Of a stretch of DNA of 64,000 nt, positions 50,164-60,375 are shown piece after piece. This stretch comes from Treponema sp. (GTDB lineage: Bacteria > Spirochaetota > Spirochaetia > Treponematales > Treponemataceae). The stretch spans positions 1 to 64,000 of the forward strand of contig JAGAZB010000030.1 of the NCBI GenBank assembly GCA_017940255.1, given 5' to 3'. The translations under genes were made by a program, and so were the position numbers. The notes under the pieces are model-generated. The model saw nothing but the letters and a program-made list of their open reading frames with translations. It was not told the origin of the DNA and did not search any database. Positions within the stretch are counted from its first letter, which is position 1; the number at the start of each line of letters is the position of its first letter.

Positions 50164-50549
50164 TCTTCTGTATTTTCTGAAGAGCTTTCGCGTTCTTTTT
50201 CTTCCCGTTCCAGTTCATTCAGTTTTTGTACCATGGCAAAACCCTCTTTCATTCCTGAATCAACAACAAATTGTAATTTTGGAAACTGTCTGATTCTCAG
50301 TTTTTTTGCAATTTCCCGCTGAATAAATCCTGCAGCTGCGTTAAGACCGTTTACACCCTTTCGCAACTGATTATCAGGAAGGAAAGAAGAAACAAATACC
50401 TTTGCATAGGAAAGGTCGGATGTAACTTCCACGCGGTTTATACTCAAAAAAGTAGAAACACGCGGGTCTTTTACATCACCATGGAGAATTAATTTTGAGA
50501 TTTCATCACGCAGCTGATCATTTAATCGCTGCAATCTGTACTGTCCCAT
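50160..50549 (-). CDS. rbfA: Ribosome-binding factor A
   Basis: 129 residues. KH-like maturation factor for the 30S subunit. Family marks: N-terminal RLNDQLRDEISKLI, VEVTSDLSYAKVFVSSF, AAAGFIQREIAKKLRIRQFPKLQFV, then the acidic tail (EREEKERESSSENTED). Last gene of the minus-strand rimP-nusA-infB-rbfA run, five bases after infB. Confidence 0.93.
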   Translation of the reverse strand: MGQYRLQRLNDQLRDEISKLILHGDVKDPRVSTFLSINRVEVTSDLSYAKVFVSSFLPDNQLRKGVNGLNAAAGFIQREIAKKLRIRQFPKLQFVVDSGMKEGFAMVQKLNELEREEKERESSSENTED

Positions 50550-50554
50550 TAAAA

Positions 50555-53209
50555 TTACTCCTTATCTGCAGAAGCTTCGCCAGTAACGTTACGCTTTTCA
50601 ATTTCTGCCTGTTCTTCGGCAAGTGTTTTTCCAAGTTTCTTTGCAACTTCAATAATCTCGAATACTTCAAGACGGTCGCCAACCTGAATATCCTGCCAGT
50701 TTTCAAGTCCGATACCACATTCGTATCCAACAGAAACTTCTTTTACGTCATCCTTGAAGCGTTTGAGAGAAGAAATCTTTCCTGTGAAAATTACAATTCC
50801 ATCGCGAACAAGGTTTACGCTTGCTGTACGTCTTACGATACCTTCTGAAACAGAACATCCTGCGATAACTCCAACTTTTGGTACCTTGAATGTATCGCGA
50901 ACTTCCACCATACCGATAACTTCTTCTTTTGTATCTGGCTGGAGCATACCTTCCATAGCGGCCTGAATTTCCTCGACACACTTATAGATGATATTATACT
51001 TTCTGATTTCAACTCGTTCCTGATCAGCAAGAATTTTTGCCTTTGGAGTAGGGCGTACATTGAAACCAATAATAATCGCATTTGAGTCTGCGGCTGCAAG
51101 TGTAACATCAGATTCGTTGATAGCACCTGCACTTGAGTGAATAACAGAAAGTCTGATTTCGCGTGTAGAAAGTTTTTCCAAAGAAGACTTAAGGGCTTCT
51201 GCAGAACCCTGCAAATCGGCTTTAATAATAACCTTAAGTTCCTTCATTTCGCTGTCTTTAATAGACTCGTTGAAGTTTTCAAGTGTAACTTTCTTAACGG
51301 CACGAGCTTCTTCAAAACGTTTAAGTTCCTGACGTTTTGCAGAAATTGCGCGGGCATCTTTTTCGCTTTCTGTTACCTGGAAAGGATCTCCTGCGTTAGG
51401 CATTTCTTCAATACCAAGAACTTCTACTGGAATAGAAGGTCCTGCTTCCTGAATACGCTTTCCGCGGTCATCAAACATAGCACGAACACGTCCAGAGTAG
51501 ATACCAGCAACAAATGGATCACCCTGATGTAAAGTACCACGCTGAATAATTACTGTTGAAACAACACCACGTCCCTGATCTACACGAGATTCAAGAATCT
51601 TACCTTCGGCACGACACTGGTTGTTTGCTTTTAATTCAAGCATTTCTGCCTGAAGAAGAATTGCATCAAGAAGATCATCAATACCTTCTTTTTTAAGAGC
51701 AGAAATATGTACGTACTGAGTGTCTCCACCCCATTCTTCAGGTGTAAGTCCTCTTTCAGAAAGCTGAGTCTTTACACGGTCTGGGTTAGCTTCTGGTTTA
51801 TCAACTTTGTTTACAGCAACAATGATAGGAACCTTTGCATCCTTTGCATGGCTGATAGCTTCAAGAGTCTGAGGCATTACACCATCATCTGCAGCTACAA
51901 CCAAAACTACGATATCTGTAACCTGAGCACCACGGGCACGCATCATTGTAAATGCTTCATGACCAGGTGTATCAAGGAATGTGATAGTTCCTTTTTCTGT
52001 TTTTACTGAATAAGCACCGATAGACTGAGTAATACCACCAGCTTCGCCTTCTGCAACATGTGAATGGCGGATAGCATCCAAAGTTTTTGTTTTACCATGG
52101 TCTACGTGTCCCATTACAGTTACGATTGGTGGGCGAGGGAGAAGTTCTACTCCATCATCTTTTTCACTTTCAATAACTGTTTCATCATAAAGACTAACAA
52201 GATGTACTTCACAACCATATTCTGCGGCAAGTAAAGTTGCTGTATCAGCATCAATAGACTGGGTGATTGTTACCATCATACCCATACCCATTAATTTACC
52301 GATAACTTCGCTAGCCTTAAGATTCATCTTGCGAGCCAGGTCTGAAACAGAAATTGTTTCCATAATATCAATAGACTTTGGAACAACAGTTGCTGGTGTA
52401 TCGCTCTTTTTCTTCTGTTCAAAGAACTTGTCATCATACTGTTCTTCGTCTTTACGGTTATATATCTGTTTTTTGCCTTTGAAAGCTTTCTTTGCAGGCT
52501 GTCTAGACTGATCAACAGGAGGAACTACACCAGCTCCGCCACCCATTCCAGGTCTTGGGCCTCTAAAGCCTCCCTGTCCGCCCATTCCAGGTCCACGATT
52601 GAAGCCGCCCTGTCCGCCGCGGTTAAAGCCACCCTGGCTGCCACCGTTACGATTAAAGCCGCCCTGACCACCACGGTTAAAACCACCCTGACCATCGCGT
52701 TCGCGATTCTGGTAGCTCTGGCGTGCCTGAGCTCCACTAAATCCACTGCCACCTTCCCGGTTGTAAGGACGATTGCCGCTCTGTCCGCCGTTTGCATTGC
52801 GGTCCCGGTTGTAACCGTTTCCACCCTGTCCGCCACGATTGTAACCACCCTGGCGAGGTCTGTCAGATAGATTTCCGGCCTTAACATTAGGTCGTGCTGA
52901 ATTCAGCTCAAAAGTGCGCGGACGTGGATCCTGTCTCTGCTGTGGTTTCTGTGCAGCAGGTTTAGCTTCCTGTTTTGCTGGAGCCTGAGTTGGAGAATCA
53001 ACTTTTTTTACAACAACGCGAGCTTTCTGAGCGCCATTTCCATTAGCAGAAGCCTGATTTTGTGCCGGCTGTTTTGCCTGTGGCTGAGGAGCTGGTGCCT
53101 TCTTTTTTACAACAAGAACACGCTTCTTTTCAGGAGCCGATGCAGGAGTTGCTTCCTGCTGTTTTTTGTGAACTACAAATCCAGGCTTTTTTTCAATTTC
53201 TTCTGCCAT
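50555..53209 (-). CDS. infB: Translation initiation factor IF-2 with an Arg/Gly/Asn-rich N-terminal region
   Basis: 884 residues. The first about 270 residues are disordered; residues 119-225 repeat GGFNRGGQ-like units (RGG type). IF2_N is near 283-335 ([21 protein letters not shown]). G domain: [10 protein letters not shown] (367-376), [26 protein letters not shown]; then the IF2 domains II-IV with a C-terminal [18 protein letters not shown]. Delivers initiator tRNA. Part of the rimP operon. Confidence 0.95.
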   Translation of the reverse strand: MAEEIEKKPGFVVHKKQQEATPASAPEKKRVLVVKKKAPAPQPQAKQPAQNQASANGNGAQKARVVVKKVDSPTQAPAKQEAKPAAQKPQQRQDPRPRTFELNSARPNVKAGNLSDRPRQGGYNRGGQGGNGYNRDRNANGGQSGNRPYNREGGSGFSGAQARQSYQNRERDGQGGFNRGGQGGFNRNGGSQGGFNRGGQGGFNRGPGMGGQGGFRGPRPGMGGGAGVVPPVDQSRQPAKKAFKGKKQIYNRKDEEQYDDKFFEQKKKSDTPATVVPKSIDIMETISVSDLARKMNLKASEVIGKLMGMGMMVTITQSIDADTATLLAAEYGCEVHLVSLYDETVIESEKDDGVELLPRPPIVTVMGHVDHGKTKTLDAIRHSHVAEGEAGGITQSIGAYSVKTEKGTITFLDTPGHEAFTMMRARGAQVTDIVVLVVAADDGVMPQTLEAISHAKDAKVPIIVAVNKVDKPEANPDRVKTQLSERGLTPEEWGGDTQYVHISALKKEGIDDLLDAILLQAEMLELKANNQCRAEGKILESRVDQGRGVVSTVIIQRGTLHQGDPFVAGIYSGRVRAMFDDRGKRIQEAGPSIPVEVLGIEEMPNAGDPFQVTESEKDARAISAKRQELKRFEEARAVKKVTLENFNESIKDSEMKELKVIIKADLQGSAEALKSSLEKLSTREIRLSVIHSSAGAINESDVTLAAADSNAIIIGFNVRPTPKAKILADQERVEIRKYNIIYKCVEEIQAAMEGMLQPDTKEEVIGMVEVRDTFKVPKVGVIAGCSVSEGIVRRTASVNLVRDGIVIFTGKISSLKRFKDDVKEVSVGYECGIGLENWQDIQVGDRLEVFEIIEVAKKLGKTLAEEQAEIEKRNVTGEASADKE

Positions 53210-53230
53210 ATATAACCTTATACCTTCCTA

Positions 53231-54718
53231 TTACTCGTCTGCAAATTCAAATTCACAACCACACTTTGGACATTTTGTCATATCAAGTGTGATTTTAGCA
53301 CCACATTCTGGACAGAAGTACTCTTCTTCTTCAGCTGTTTCTTCTACAGCTTCTTCCTGAGTTGCTTCTTCCTCAACATTTTCTTCTGCAGGTGCGTTTT
53401 CTTCTTCTACGAACTCAACATTTTCGTTGATAAGTTCGTTGATCTTATCAAGGGCTTCTTTAGAAACACCTTCAATATTAATTGTGCCGGCATCGTATGC
53501 TTCAACGAAATCCTGAATCTCTTCGATTCCATTTTCTTTGAGCAATGCGGCAACTTCAGCATCAACTCCTGGAAGTTCGGCAACAGTTGTAATCTCATCG
53601 TATTCTTCCTGCTGTTCATCACTAAAGAGGTTGCGTGCTGTCTGAACTGTATTAACAGTAGAGAAGTCAATTTCTTCAGCCTGTTCAACAGTCTTAACAT
53701 CAATATTCCAGTCACACAAGCGGTTTGCAAGGCGAACATTCTGTCCCTGTCTACCAATTGCCAGTGAGAACTGAGAATCTTCTACAATTGCAAGGGCCTG
53801 ACGCTTGTCTGCATCCATAATTACAACACGTTCAACCTGTGCTGGTGAAAGTGCGTTTTTAATAAATACAGCTGGATCTGGATCCCATTTAAGTACATCA
53901 ATTTTTTCATTAAGAAGCTCGCGGATAACGTTCTGGATACGAACACCCTTCAAACCTACACAAGCTCCAACCGGGTCAACTTCTTCGCGTTTAGAGTATA
54001 CTGCAATCTTTGTGCGGTAACCTGCATCGCGAACAATCTTCTGAATTTCAACAGTACCATCTGCAATTTCTGGAACTTCTTTTTCAAGAATTGAACTAAC
54101 CAGTTTTGGATCTGAACGTGAAAGAACCAGCTGGATTCCAGAGTTTGTTGGTTTTACATCTACGATAAGAGCCTTAATGCGGTCTCCCTTTTCGTAGAAT
54201 TCAAGTTTAGACTGATACTTAACAGGAAGAACACCTTCAAGACGACCAGCGTTTCCGAGGTCTACATAGATGTTTCCGTTGCGTTCACGCTGATGATAAC
54301 CAATAATGATTTCACCAACCTTGTCTTTATATTCACTCATCAAGGAATTTTTGTAAGTTTCATTTAATCCCTGGTGAGCAGTCTGTTTACCAGTTGCAAC
54401 ATCGGAACGATCGTATGATTTCGGATCTTCAAGGATATCTATCTCATCACCTTCTTCTACTTCATCTCCGGCAAGAGTTTTTGCTTCTTCAAGTTCAATT
54501 TCCTTTACAGGATCATAAACTCCATCAATTACAACCTTGCGAGAATAAAGAGCTACATCCGACATATCATCGTTAAATTTTACGATGGCGTTTTCATCAG
54601 TTCCATATCGTCTTTTATAAGCGGCCTTAAGTGCACGCTCAATTGTCTGTCTTACTGAATCTTCTGAATAACCTTTTTCAGAAATCAGCTGACGGATTGC
54701 ATCTGCCATTTCAGACAT
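53231..54718 (-). CDS. nusA: Transcription factor NusA with C-terminal zinc ribbon
   Basis: 495 residues. NusA_N (about 1-125), S1 (about 135-200; IIGYHQRERNGNIYVDLG), KH1 and KH2 (about 205-350; VGACVGLKGVRIQNVI and SLAIGRQGQNVRLANRL), a helix-hairpin-helix-like AR-type repeat (about 385-440; ELPGVDAEVAALLKENGIEE), an acidic linker, then a zinc ribbon in the last 27 residues (C469, C472, C483, C486). The ribbon is not part of ordinary NusA. Second gene of the rimP operon. Confidence 0.93.
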   Translation of the reverse strand: MSEMADAIRQLISEKGYSEDSVRQTIERALKAAYKRRYGTDENAIVKFNDDMSDVALYSRKVVIDGVYDPVKEIELEEAKTLAGDEVEEGDEIDILEDPKSYDRSDVATGKQTAHQGLNETYKNSLMSEYKDKVGEIIIGYHQRERNGNIYVDLGNAGRLEGVLPVKYQSKLEFYEKGDRIKALIVDVKPTNSGIQLVLSRSDPKLVSSILEKEVPEIADGTVEIQKIVRDAGYRTKIAVYSKREEVDPVGACVGLKGVRIQNVIRELLNEKIDVLKWDPDPAVFIKNALSPAQVERVVIMDADKRQALAIVEDSQFSLAIGRQGQNVRLANRLCDWNIDVKTVEQAEEIDFSTVNTVQTARNLFSDEQQEEYDEITTVAELPGVDAEVAALLKENGIEEIQDFVEAYDAGTINIEGVSKEALDKINELINENVEFVEEENAPAEENVEEEATQEEAVEETAEEEEYFCPECGAKITLDMTKCPKCGCEFEFADE

Positions 54719-54732
54719 TTTATCATACCTCC

Positions 54733-55197
54733 CTATTTGGTATAAATAAATTTTGCTTTTGCTATATTTTCATAGGAAACAGTCAACTTCTCTCCGCCTT
54801 CCGTTTCCATTGTTACCGATTTATCATCTGCAGAAATAATTTTTCCACCGACCCAGTCTGTTACTGTCTTATCCCATACACGAACTTCGCGGCCTGTAAA
54901 AACAGTAAATTCTGCTGCGTTCTTTATATTATGTTCAATTCCAGGGCTTGTAAGTTCCATCATTGTGTCTTCAGTACCAAGCAGGGCTTCAAGACGAGGA
55001 AGCAATACGCGGTGTACCTTTGCACAATCATTAACTCCAATATTTGCAGAAGAATCTTTTGAAGCAATTACTGCAGAAATCTTTGTTGTCTGTTTTGAAG
55101 GAACAACTTTTAAATCAACAAGAACAAAGCCCATGCCTTCTACCAGAGGAGCGCAATCTTTGTAATATTTCATTTCTGAATATGCTGTGTATTCCAT
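54733..55197 (-). CDS. rimP: Ribosome maturation factor RimP
   Basis: 154 residues. 30S maturation. LVEGMGFVLVDLKVV near the start, the DF2-type DCAKVHRVLLPRLEAL, ELTSPGIEHNIKNAAEF (RimP signature region 'SPG'), then the SH3-like C-terminus. ATG 55197 with GGAAGG upstream. It follows the permease terminator, so the operon starts here. Confidence 0.9.
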   Translation of the reverse strand: MEYTAYSEMKYYKDCAPLVEGMGFVLVDLKVVPSKQTTKISAVIASKDSSANIGVNDCAKVHRVLLPRLEALLGTEDTMMELTSPGIEHNIKNAAEFTVFTGREVRVWDKTVTDWVGGKIISADDKSVTMETEGGEKLTVSYENIAKAKFIYTK

Positions 55198-55244
55198 TCA
55201 AGCCTTCCGTTTTGTTAGTGTTTGTTACAGATTAGAACTACAAT

Positions 55245-55276
55245 AAAAAAGACCCGTGGGTTTCACGAGTCTTTTT
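55245..55276 (-). terminator. Terminator of the PerM-like gene
   Basis: On the minus strand AAAAAGACTCGTG pairs with CACGGGTCTTTTTT around a four- to five-base loop, ending in a T-run. It separates the permease from the rimP operon. Confidence 0.8.
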
Positions 55277-55334
55277 AATATTCTTATTAAACTGACACTA
55301 TAAATATAGATGAATTATGAGGATTTGTCAACCT

Positions 55335-56402
55335 TTATGATTTTGATGCAGAGTGATTATCACCATTGCCCAGTATTGTTGCTATCCAGCGCAGGTCATC
55401 AATGTTTTCGCAGACAATTTTGATAATAACTGTGAGTGGAACTGCAAGAATCATGCCTAAAAATCCCCAGATATATCCCCAGAGAGAAAGGCTTACAAGA
55501 ATTGCAAATGGAGAAAGTCCCAGATTTTTTCCTTCAATGCGAGGTTCAATGATATTTCCAAGTGTTAGATTGATTGCTGTGAGGAAAAACAAAATGAAAA
55601 TTGGTTTTGCAAATGAAGGTGAAAATTGCAGAAGAGCAAAAATTGTTGTTATTCCAACAGAAATAATAGAGCCAAACACCGGTATGAAGTTCATTATAAA
55701 TGCAATGAAGGCCCATACGATAGGGAAGTCCATGCCTGTAAGCCAGGTTGCCAGGAAAACTAAAAGTCCAGTTGCAAGTGAGATGTAAAACTTGATTGAA
55801 ACATAGCGTACTGTATCATTTACAATCTGGTGACTGATTCTGGAAAATTTTTCTTTGTCTGAGGTAAAGGCACTGTGAAGTTTTTCTTTTGTTAAATTCA
55901 TTTCAATCTCTATGAAAATCACCATAATTGTGATTAAAAAGAGACTTTTTCCAAAACTTACGATACCGGAAGATAAAAATACTGCTGTTTTCTGAGCGTA
56001 TTTCTGAACTTCAAGGTTTTTAAATAAATTGGTGATAAAACTTTCACCAGCATCGAATTCAAGATTTAAATTTTCTGCAATCAATTTATAAACATTAAGG
56101 AATTTAGATTCATATTTTGGATATTCGTAGACAATTGAACTTAAACCAGAAACTAAAAGTGAAGAAATACCAAAGAATGAGAATAAAAAGAGCAGAATTA
56201 CAAGAATTGAAGAAATTGTCCAGGGGAGTTTCAGCTTTGCATTCATTTTTTTTATGATTGGAAGAAAAACAAATGAAAGCATTAACGAAACTACCACTGG
56301 TAAAATAAAAGAGGACATAGTCTTGCATAATGCTCCAGCCAGAACACATGCAAAAAAAAGAAGCACAAAGAAAGACGCTCTTGTGTAATTTTTTTCAGAC
56401 AT
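55335..56402 (-). CDS. AI-2E/PerM-family permease
   Basis: 355 residues, eight probable membrane spans in the family arrangement (pairs near 8-50, 62-85, then 155-175, 205-225, 232-290, 300-340). Signature region near the C-terminus: LGNIIEPRIEGKNLGLSPFAILVSL (cut: IEPRIEGKNLGLSP) and WGFLGMILAVPLTVIIKI. Members export AI-2 or act as sodium/proton antiporters; the substrate is not readable. ATG 56402 behind AAGGAGGA. Its own terminator follows. Confidence 0.85.
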   Translation of the reverse strand: MSEKNYTRASFFVLLFFACVLAGALCKTMSSFILPVVVSLMLSFVFLPIIKKMNAKLKLPWTISSILVILLFLFSFFGISSLLVSGLSSIVYEYPKYESKFLNVYKLIAENLNLEFDAGESFITNLFKNLEVQKYAQKTAVFLSSGIVSFGKSLFLITIMVIFIEIEMNLTKEKLHSAFTSDKEKFSRISHQIVNDTVRYVSIKFYISLATGLLVFLATWLTGMDFPIVWAFIAFIMNFIPVFGSIISVGITTIFALLQFSPSFAKPIFILFFLTAINLTLGNIIEPRIEGKNLGLSPFAILVSLSLWGYIWGFLGMILAVPLTVIIKIVCENIDDLRWIATILGNGDNHSASKS

Positions 56403-56439
56403 TTTATCCTCCTTAATTTATAGATATGGAAACTTTGTA

Positions 56440-57717
56440 TTATTTCTTTGGCAAAATACGGTCGAATCCACAGTAAGGAACAAGAACCTCTGGAATTGTT
56501 ACAGAGCCGTCTGCATTCTGATAGTTTTCAAGAATTGCAAGCATTGCGCGACCTACAGCAATTGCAGTTCCGTTCAAAGTGTGAACGTACTTGTTCTTTC
56601 CGTCATCATCCTTGTATTTAATGTTAAGGCGGCGAGCCTGGTAGTCTGTACAGTTAGAAGTTGATGTAACTTCACCGTATTCACCACCATTTCGTCCTGG
56701 CATCCATGCTTCAAGGTCCCATTTGCGGTAAGCTGGAGCACCAAGGTCTCCTGTACATGTATCAACAACGTGGAATGGAAGACCAAGACCAGTGAAGATT
56801 TCTTCTTCTATCTGACGAAGCTTTTCGTGAATTTCATCAGACTGTTCCGGGGTAGAGTAGGCAAACATTTCTACCTTATCAAACTGGTGTACACGGTAGA
56901 GTCCCTTTGAGAACTGTCCTGCGGCACCTGCTTCGCGGCGGAAACAGTGTGAAAGTCCGCCGTAGAAACGAGGAAGGCTTGCCTTATCCAAAATTTCATC
57001 CTGATGGTAACCACCCAAAGTAATTTCTGCAGTTGCAACAAGACAAGTTCCTTCGTCTTCAATTGAGTAAACGTTAGATTCGTTTCCACGTGGGTTGAAT
57101 CCGATTCCCTTAAGAACTTCTTCTTTAGCAACATCTGGTGTAATGAACATTTCAAAATTGTGTTTGCGAAGAGTGTTGAGGGCATACATTATAAGAGCCT
57201 GCTCAAGGAATACGGCTTCATTTTTCAGATAGTAGAACTTTGGACCAGAAACCTTGGTTCCCCGGTCAAAATCGATAATATCAAGTGATTCACCAAGCTG
57301 AACATGGTCTTTTGGTTCAAAATCAAACTTGCGAGGTGTTCCAACCTTTTTAACTTCAAGGTTTTCTGTATCAAGCTTGCCGACAGGAGCATCTGGATGA
57401 ACCATGTTTGGAATCTGACGAGCAGCTTCTTCCAAAGCGGCTTCTGTTTCTTTTGTTTCAGCTTCAACGGCTGTGATTTCTTCTTTAATTGCTTTTCCGG
57501 CAGCAATCAGTTCCTGTCTTTTATCATTATCAAGCTTTTGCTTCATTGCCTGTGCATTTTCGTTGCGCTTCTGCTGAAGTCCCTGAAGTTTTGTTACCAA
57601 GGCTGTTCTTTTATCAAAAAGCTCAACAACTTTGTCTGCATCGGCAGTCATATTACGGTTGATAATATTCTGTTTTACAGCTTCAAGATTGTCCTTAATG
57701 AATTTGTAATCCAACAT
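56440..57717 (-). CDS. serS: Seryl-tRNA synthetase
   Basis: 425 residues. Class II synthetase. N-terminal tRNA-binding coiled coil (about 30-105), motif 2 CFRREAGAAGQFSKGLYRVHQF (cut: FRREAGAAG, RVHQFDKVE), serine-site TAEITLGG, motif 3 GTAIAVGRAMLAILENYQ (cut: GRAMLAILE). ATG 57717 with AGAGGT upstream. Gap of 21 bases after the SIMPL lipoprotein gene upstream, so probably the same transcript. Confidence 0.96.
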   Translation of the reverse strand: MLDYKFIKDNLEAVKQNIINRNMTADADKVVELFDKRTALVTKLQGLQQKRNENAQAMKQKLDNDKRQELIAAGKAIKEEITAVEAETKETEAALEEAARQIPNMVHPDAPVGKLDTENLEVKKVGTPRKFDFEPKDHVQLGESLDIIDFDRGTKVSGPKFYYLKNEAVFLEQALIMYALNTLRKHNFEMFITPDVAKEEVLKGIGFNPRGNESNVYSIEDEGTCLVATAEITLGGYHQDEILDKASLPRFYGGLSHCFRREAGAAGQFSKGLYRVHQFDKVEMFAYSTPEQSDEIHEKLRQIEEEIFTGLGLPFHVVDTCTGDLGAPAYRKWDLEAWMPGRNGGEYGEVTSTSNCTDYQARRLNIKYKDDDGKNKYVHTLNGTAIAVGRAMLAILENYQNADGSVTIPEVLVPYCGFDRILPKK

Positions 57718-57738
57718 TTATTTTACCTCTTATATTAT

Positions 57739-58461
57739 TTAGTTTGTTAGCTCGTATTTGATTGTTACATTTGAAGAAATTGTGATGTTTCCTTCAACAA
57801 TTGGAGTAGATGGAGCAGCTTCTTCCATTGACATTCCAACTGCCTTAAAAAGCATATCGTTTTCTCTTCCCACGCTTGTGTAATCTTCTCTAATATCCAT
57901 TACGCCGTTAATTTTACATCCGCTTGCGCCAGCCAAAAGAGAAGCTGCATCCTGAGCATTTTTTACGGCCAGAGTGCGGGCTTCGCGGAGGGCTGTTGTT
58001 TTATCAGAAACAAGATATTCAAAAGAAGTGATTCCATTTGCGCCGATATTATTTTTTACTGCCGCATCAATTACTTTTCCTGTGATTTCAAGATTTCTTA
58101 CAATAACAGAAATTGTATTTGTTGCTGTATATTCACCTGCATATGTGTGGGTGTTATCCTGTGTAATAGAGTAATCATATGTAGAAATGTCTGATTCTGG
58201 AATGCCGGCTTCTTTTAAAGCAGCAAGAGTGTTAGCTGTGTTGATTGCGTTTCTTTCAGAAACCTGAACTATGTTCCATCCTGTATTACGAACTAAAAAC
58301 TTCATTGAAACCATATCAGGTTTTACGCTTACACTTCCTGTTCCAGAAACTGTAATTGTTCTTTTTTCTTCTGCCTTTTCTGCTGGACGACTCAAAACAC
58401 ACGATGAAAAAATACCAAGTCCAAAAGTTGTTAAAGCAAGAATTTTGATTACACTTTTCAT
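57739..58461 (-). CDS. SIMPL-domain (DUF541) lipoprotein
   Basis: 240 residues, ATG 58461 behind AGGAG. Lipobox FSSC (Cys near 21). The SIMPL/DUF541 domain starts ITVSGTGSVSVKPDMVSMKF and continues with NAINTANTLAALKEAGI and ISTYDYSI, the usual pattern; later ALREARTLAVKNAQDAASLLA. Periplasmic or outer-membrane; the biochemical role of SIMPL proteins is not settled. Between the acidic lipoprotein gene and serS. Confidence 0.85.
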   Translation of the reverse strand: MKSVIKILALTTFGLGIFSSCVLSRPAEKAEEKRTITVSGTGSVSVKPDMVSMKFLVRNTGWNIVQVSERNAINTANTLAALKEAGIPESDISTYDYSITQDNTHTYAGEYTATNTISVIVRNLEITGKVIDAAVKNNIGANGITSFEYLVSDKTTALREARTLAVKNAQDAASLLAGASGCKINGVMDIREDYTSVGRENDMLFKAVGMSMEEAAPSTPIVEGNITISSNVTIKYELTN

Positions 58462-58477
58462 TCTATTTCTCCTGTTA

Positions 58478-59971
58478 CTATCTGATTTCCAGATAGAATC
58501 TATTTAAATATATAATTTGTTTAGAAGCCTTTTCCCAATATGGGCTGGCTGGATAATTCTTTGTAAGGGTTTTATATGCCTCTATAGCAGATTTTATGTC
58601 CTGAATTTCAGATTTTGCTTCAAGAATCTGTCCCTGTAAAAAAAGCCCGGCATCGCGGTCGGTTACAGCATATTCCAGAAATAATTTTATTTTTTTATCT
58701 GCTGAAGAATATTCTTTGTTATTATAAAGAACTTCAGCTTCCTTTAGAAGACTTTTTATATCTTTTTCTGATTTTTCTGTTGTCTCAGACTTTTCTGGAC
58801 TTTCTATTGCTGATTCTTCAGAGGTTTTTGAATCTTCTGGGGCAGCTGAAGGGGACGGGGCGTTAGAGGTATTCTGAATTTCGCTCTTTTCTGATTCGGA
58901 ACTTGCCGGAGCAGGTGTAGAAACAGGAGCAGGAGATGCATTCGAAGCTGCTTCTGGAGAAGGAGCCTTTATCTCTTCTGCTGTTTTTTCACTTTTATAA
59001 AGCTCTTTTGCCTTTTTAGGCAATGGAGTTTTATATTCTGGTGCCTGAATATGAGTTTTGTTAGAACCCTTTTCGTCTGAAACTTCAATTTCTATGTAAT
59101 CATCAATATATTCATTTGTAAGAGGATCAATCCTATAGAAATGAACATACTTTGTTCCTGCTGCTTTAGCCTGTAATGTGAATTTTGTGTCTTTAGTTCC
59201 TAGTTTGCGGCCAAAATAGCTCATATCTTTAGAGCCGTCTGTGAGTCCCATGTAAACCCAGCCGTTTCCTGGATAGGTGATATCAACATATTCCTGGATT
59301 TTCATTGAAACTTTTCTGGAAACTTCAATTGTATTTTGAACTTCTTCGCTTTCAGACTGAATTTCTGCCTGGTCCTGATTTTCATTTTCTTCTGATGGTG
59401 TTACTTCTGCTTCAATTTCAATATCCTGGCTTGAAGTGCGAATTTCATCATCTTCGTCATCATCTATAACATCTATATAATCAAGATCCAGTTCTTCTGT
59501 TTTTATTTCTTCAGCTTCTTCTTCAATTTTTTCAGGTTCCTGATATTCAATTGTAATTACTTCTGGTTCTTCTAAGTCTTCAAGTTCATTCTCTGATGCC
59601 TGACTGTTTTCTAAAGCATCTTCTGTGTCTTCTTTGCCGGATAAGTCTTCGCCAGTAAGCTCACCTTCTGTCTCATCTTCCAGTGCACTGCCTCCGTCCT
59701 TCTCGCCAGCTTCCAGCTCTGTGTCCTCATCAGCTTCCTGTTCAGAGTCTTCTTCTGATGTATCTCCATCTATAGTGTCGCCTAAGTCTGCTTCATCGCC
59801 TTCGTATTCACCTTCAGCCTTGTCACCAGCTTCCGCATCACTTTCTGTATCTAAAAGCGGTGCCTCTAATTCAGCTTTTGTATCCTGACTATTTTCCGGT
59901 TTAGATGCACAGGATACAAAGAAAAGAGGAATACAAATAAAACAAAATGTAAATCTAGAAAGCTTTTTCAT
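58478..59971 (-). CDS. Highly acidic lipoprotein with TPR-like C-terminus
   Basis: 497 residues. Lipobox FFVSC (Cys near 21), then a strongly acidic, Glu/Asp/Ser-rich region (about 25-215), a short beta domain (about 218-305; MKIQEYVDITYPGNGWVYMG, cut), a Pro/Ala/Ser/Glu linker (about 335-415) and a TPR-like end (about 417-495; EAEVLYNNKEYSSADKKIK; AIEAYKTLTKNYPASPYWEKA). Reminiscent of a divisome or outer-membrane scaffold, but not assigned. ATG overlaps the stop of the 60369 gene (ATGA). Confidence 0.7.
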   Translation of the reverse strand: MKKLSRFTFCFICIPLFFVSCASKPENSQDTKAELEAPLLDTESDAEAGDKAEGEYEGDEADLGDTIDGDTSEEDSEQEADEDTELEAGEKDGGSALEDETEGELTGEDLSGKEDTEDALENSQASENELEDLEEPEVITIEYQEPEKIEEEAEEIKTEELDLDYIDVIDDDEDDEIRTSSQDIEIEAEVTPSEENENQDQAEIQSESEEVQNTIEVSRKVSMKIQEYVDITYPGNGWVYMGLTDGSKDMSYFGRKLGTKDTKFTLQAKAAGTKYVHFYRIDPLTNEYIDDYIEIEVSDEKGSNKTHIQAPEYKTPLPKKAKELYKSEKTAEEIKAPSPEAASNASPAPVSTPAPASSESEKSEIQNTSNAPSPSAAPEDSKTSEESAIESPEKSETTEKSEKDIKSLLKEAEVLYNNKEYSSADKKIKLFLEYAVTDRDAGLFLQGQILEAKSEIQDIKSAIEAYKTLTKNYPASPYWEKASKQIIYLNRFYLEIR

Positions 59972-60369
59972 GGAGCCGCCTTTATAATTTCATTTATCAT
60001 ATTTTCATTTGACTGAGAAAGTGCATTTATTTCCTTTTCTGAAGGAATTGTAAACCAGGGCTCTACCTCTTCATCGCTCCATTTTTCTTTTGTCTGGCGC
60101 GAAAGAGTGTAGTCTCTTGGCAGTTCCGGTCCGTTAGGAATTAAAAGCTGCTCGTTTATAATCAATTCATTTGTATTTGCGTTCTCAGTCTTTTTTTTCT
60201 TTGATGAAGATGTTGTTGCCGCAAGCAGTAATAAGCAGATAAGAATCAGCAGAATCAATGCTGCAATTATAATTGCAAGTTTTCTGTTTTCATCAATCCA
60301 GTCTAATACTGCATCTTTTATTTCAGAGAATTTATCTTTTATATTTTCAAATATTTCAAAGAAATCCAT
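59968..60369 (-). CDS. Small single-span membrane protein
   Basis: 133 residues: a charged N-terminus (about 1-28), one membrane span near 29-50 (LAIIIAALILLILICLLLLA), then a polar outer part. It sits six bases after smc and overlaps the acidic lipoprotein gene; its ribosome site is weak, so translation is probably coupled. Function unknown. Confidence 0.7.
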   Translation of the reverse strand: MDFFEIFENIKDKFSEIKDAVLDWIDENRKLAIIIAALILLILICLLLLAATTSSSKKKKTENANTNELIINEQLLIPNGPELPRDYTLSRQTKEKWSDEEVEPWFTIPSEKEINALSQSNENMINEIIKAAP

Positions 60370-60375
60370 TCTTTA

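Noticed and set aside
56403-57760. T-box riboswitch for serS or hisS
   Set aside because: The gaps before serS and hisS are too short and lack the T-box sequence.
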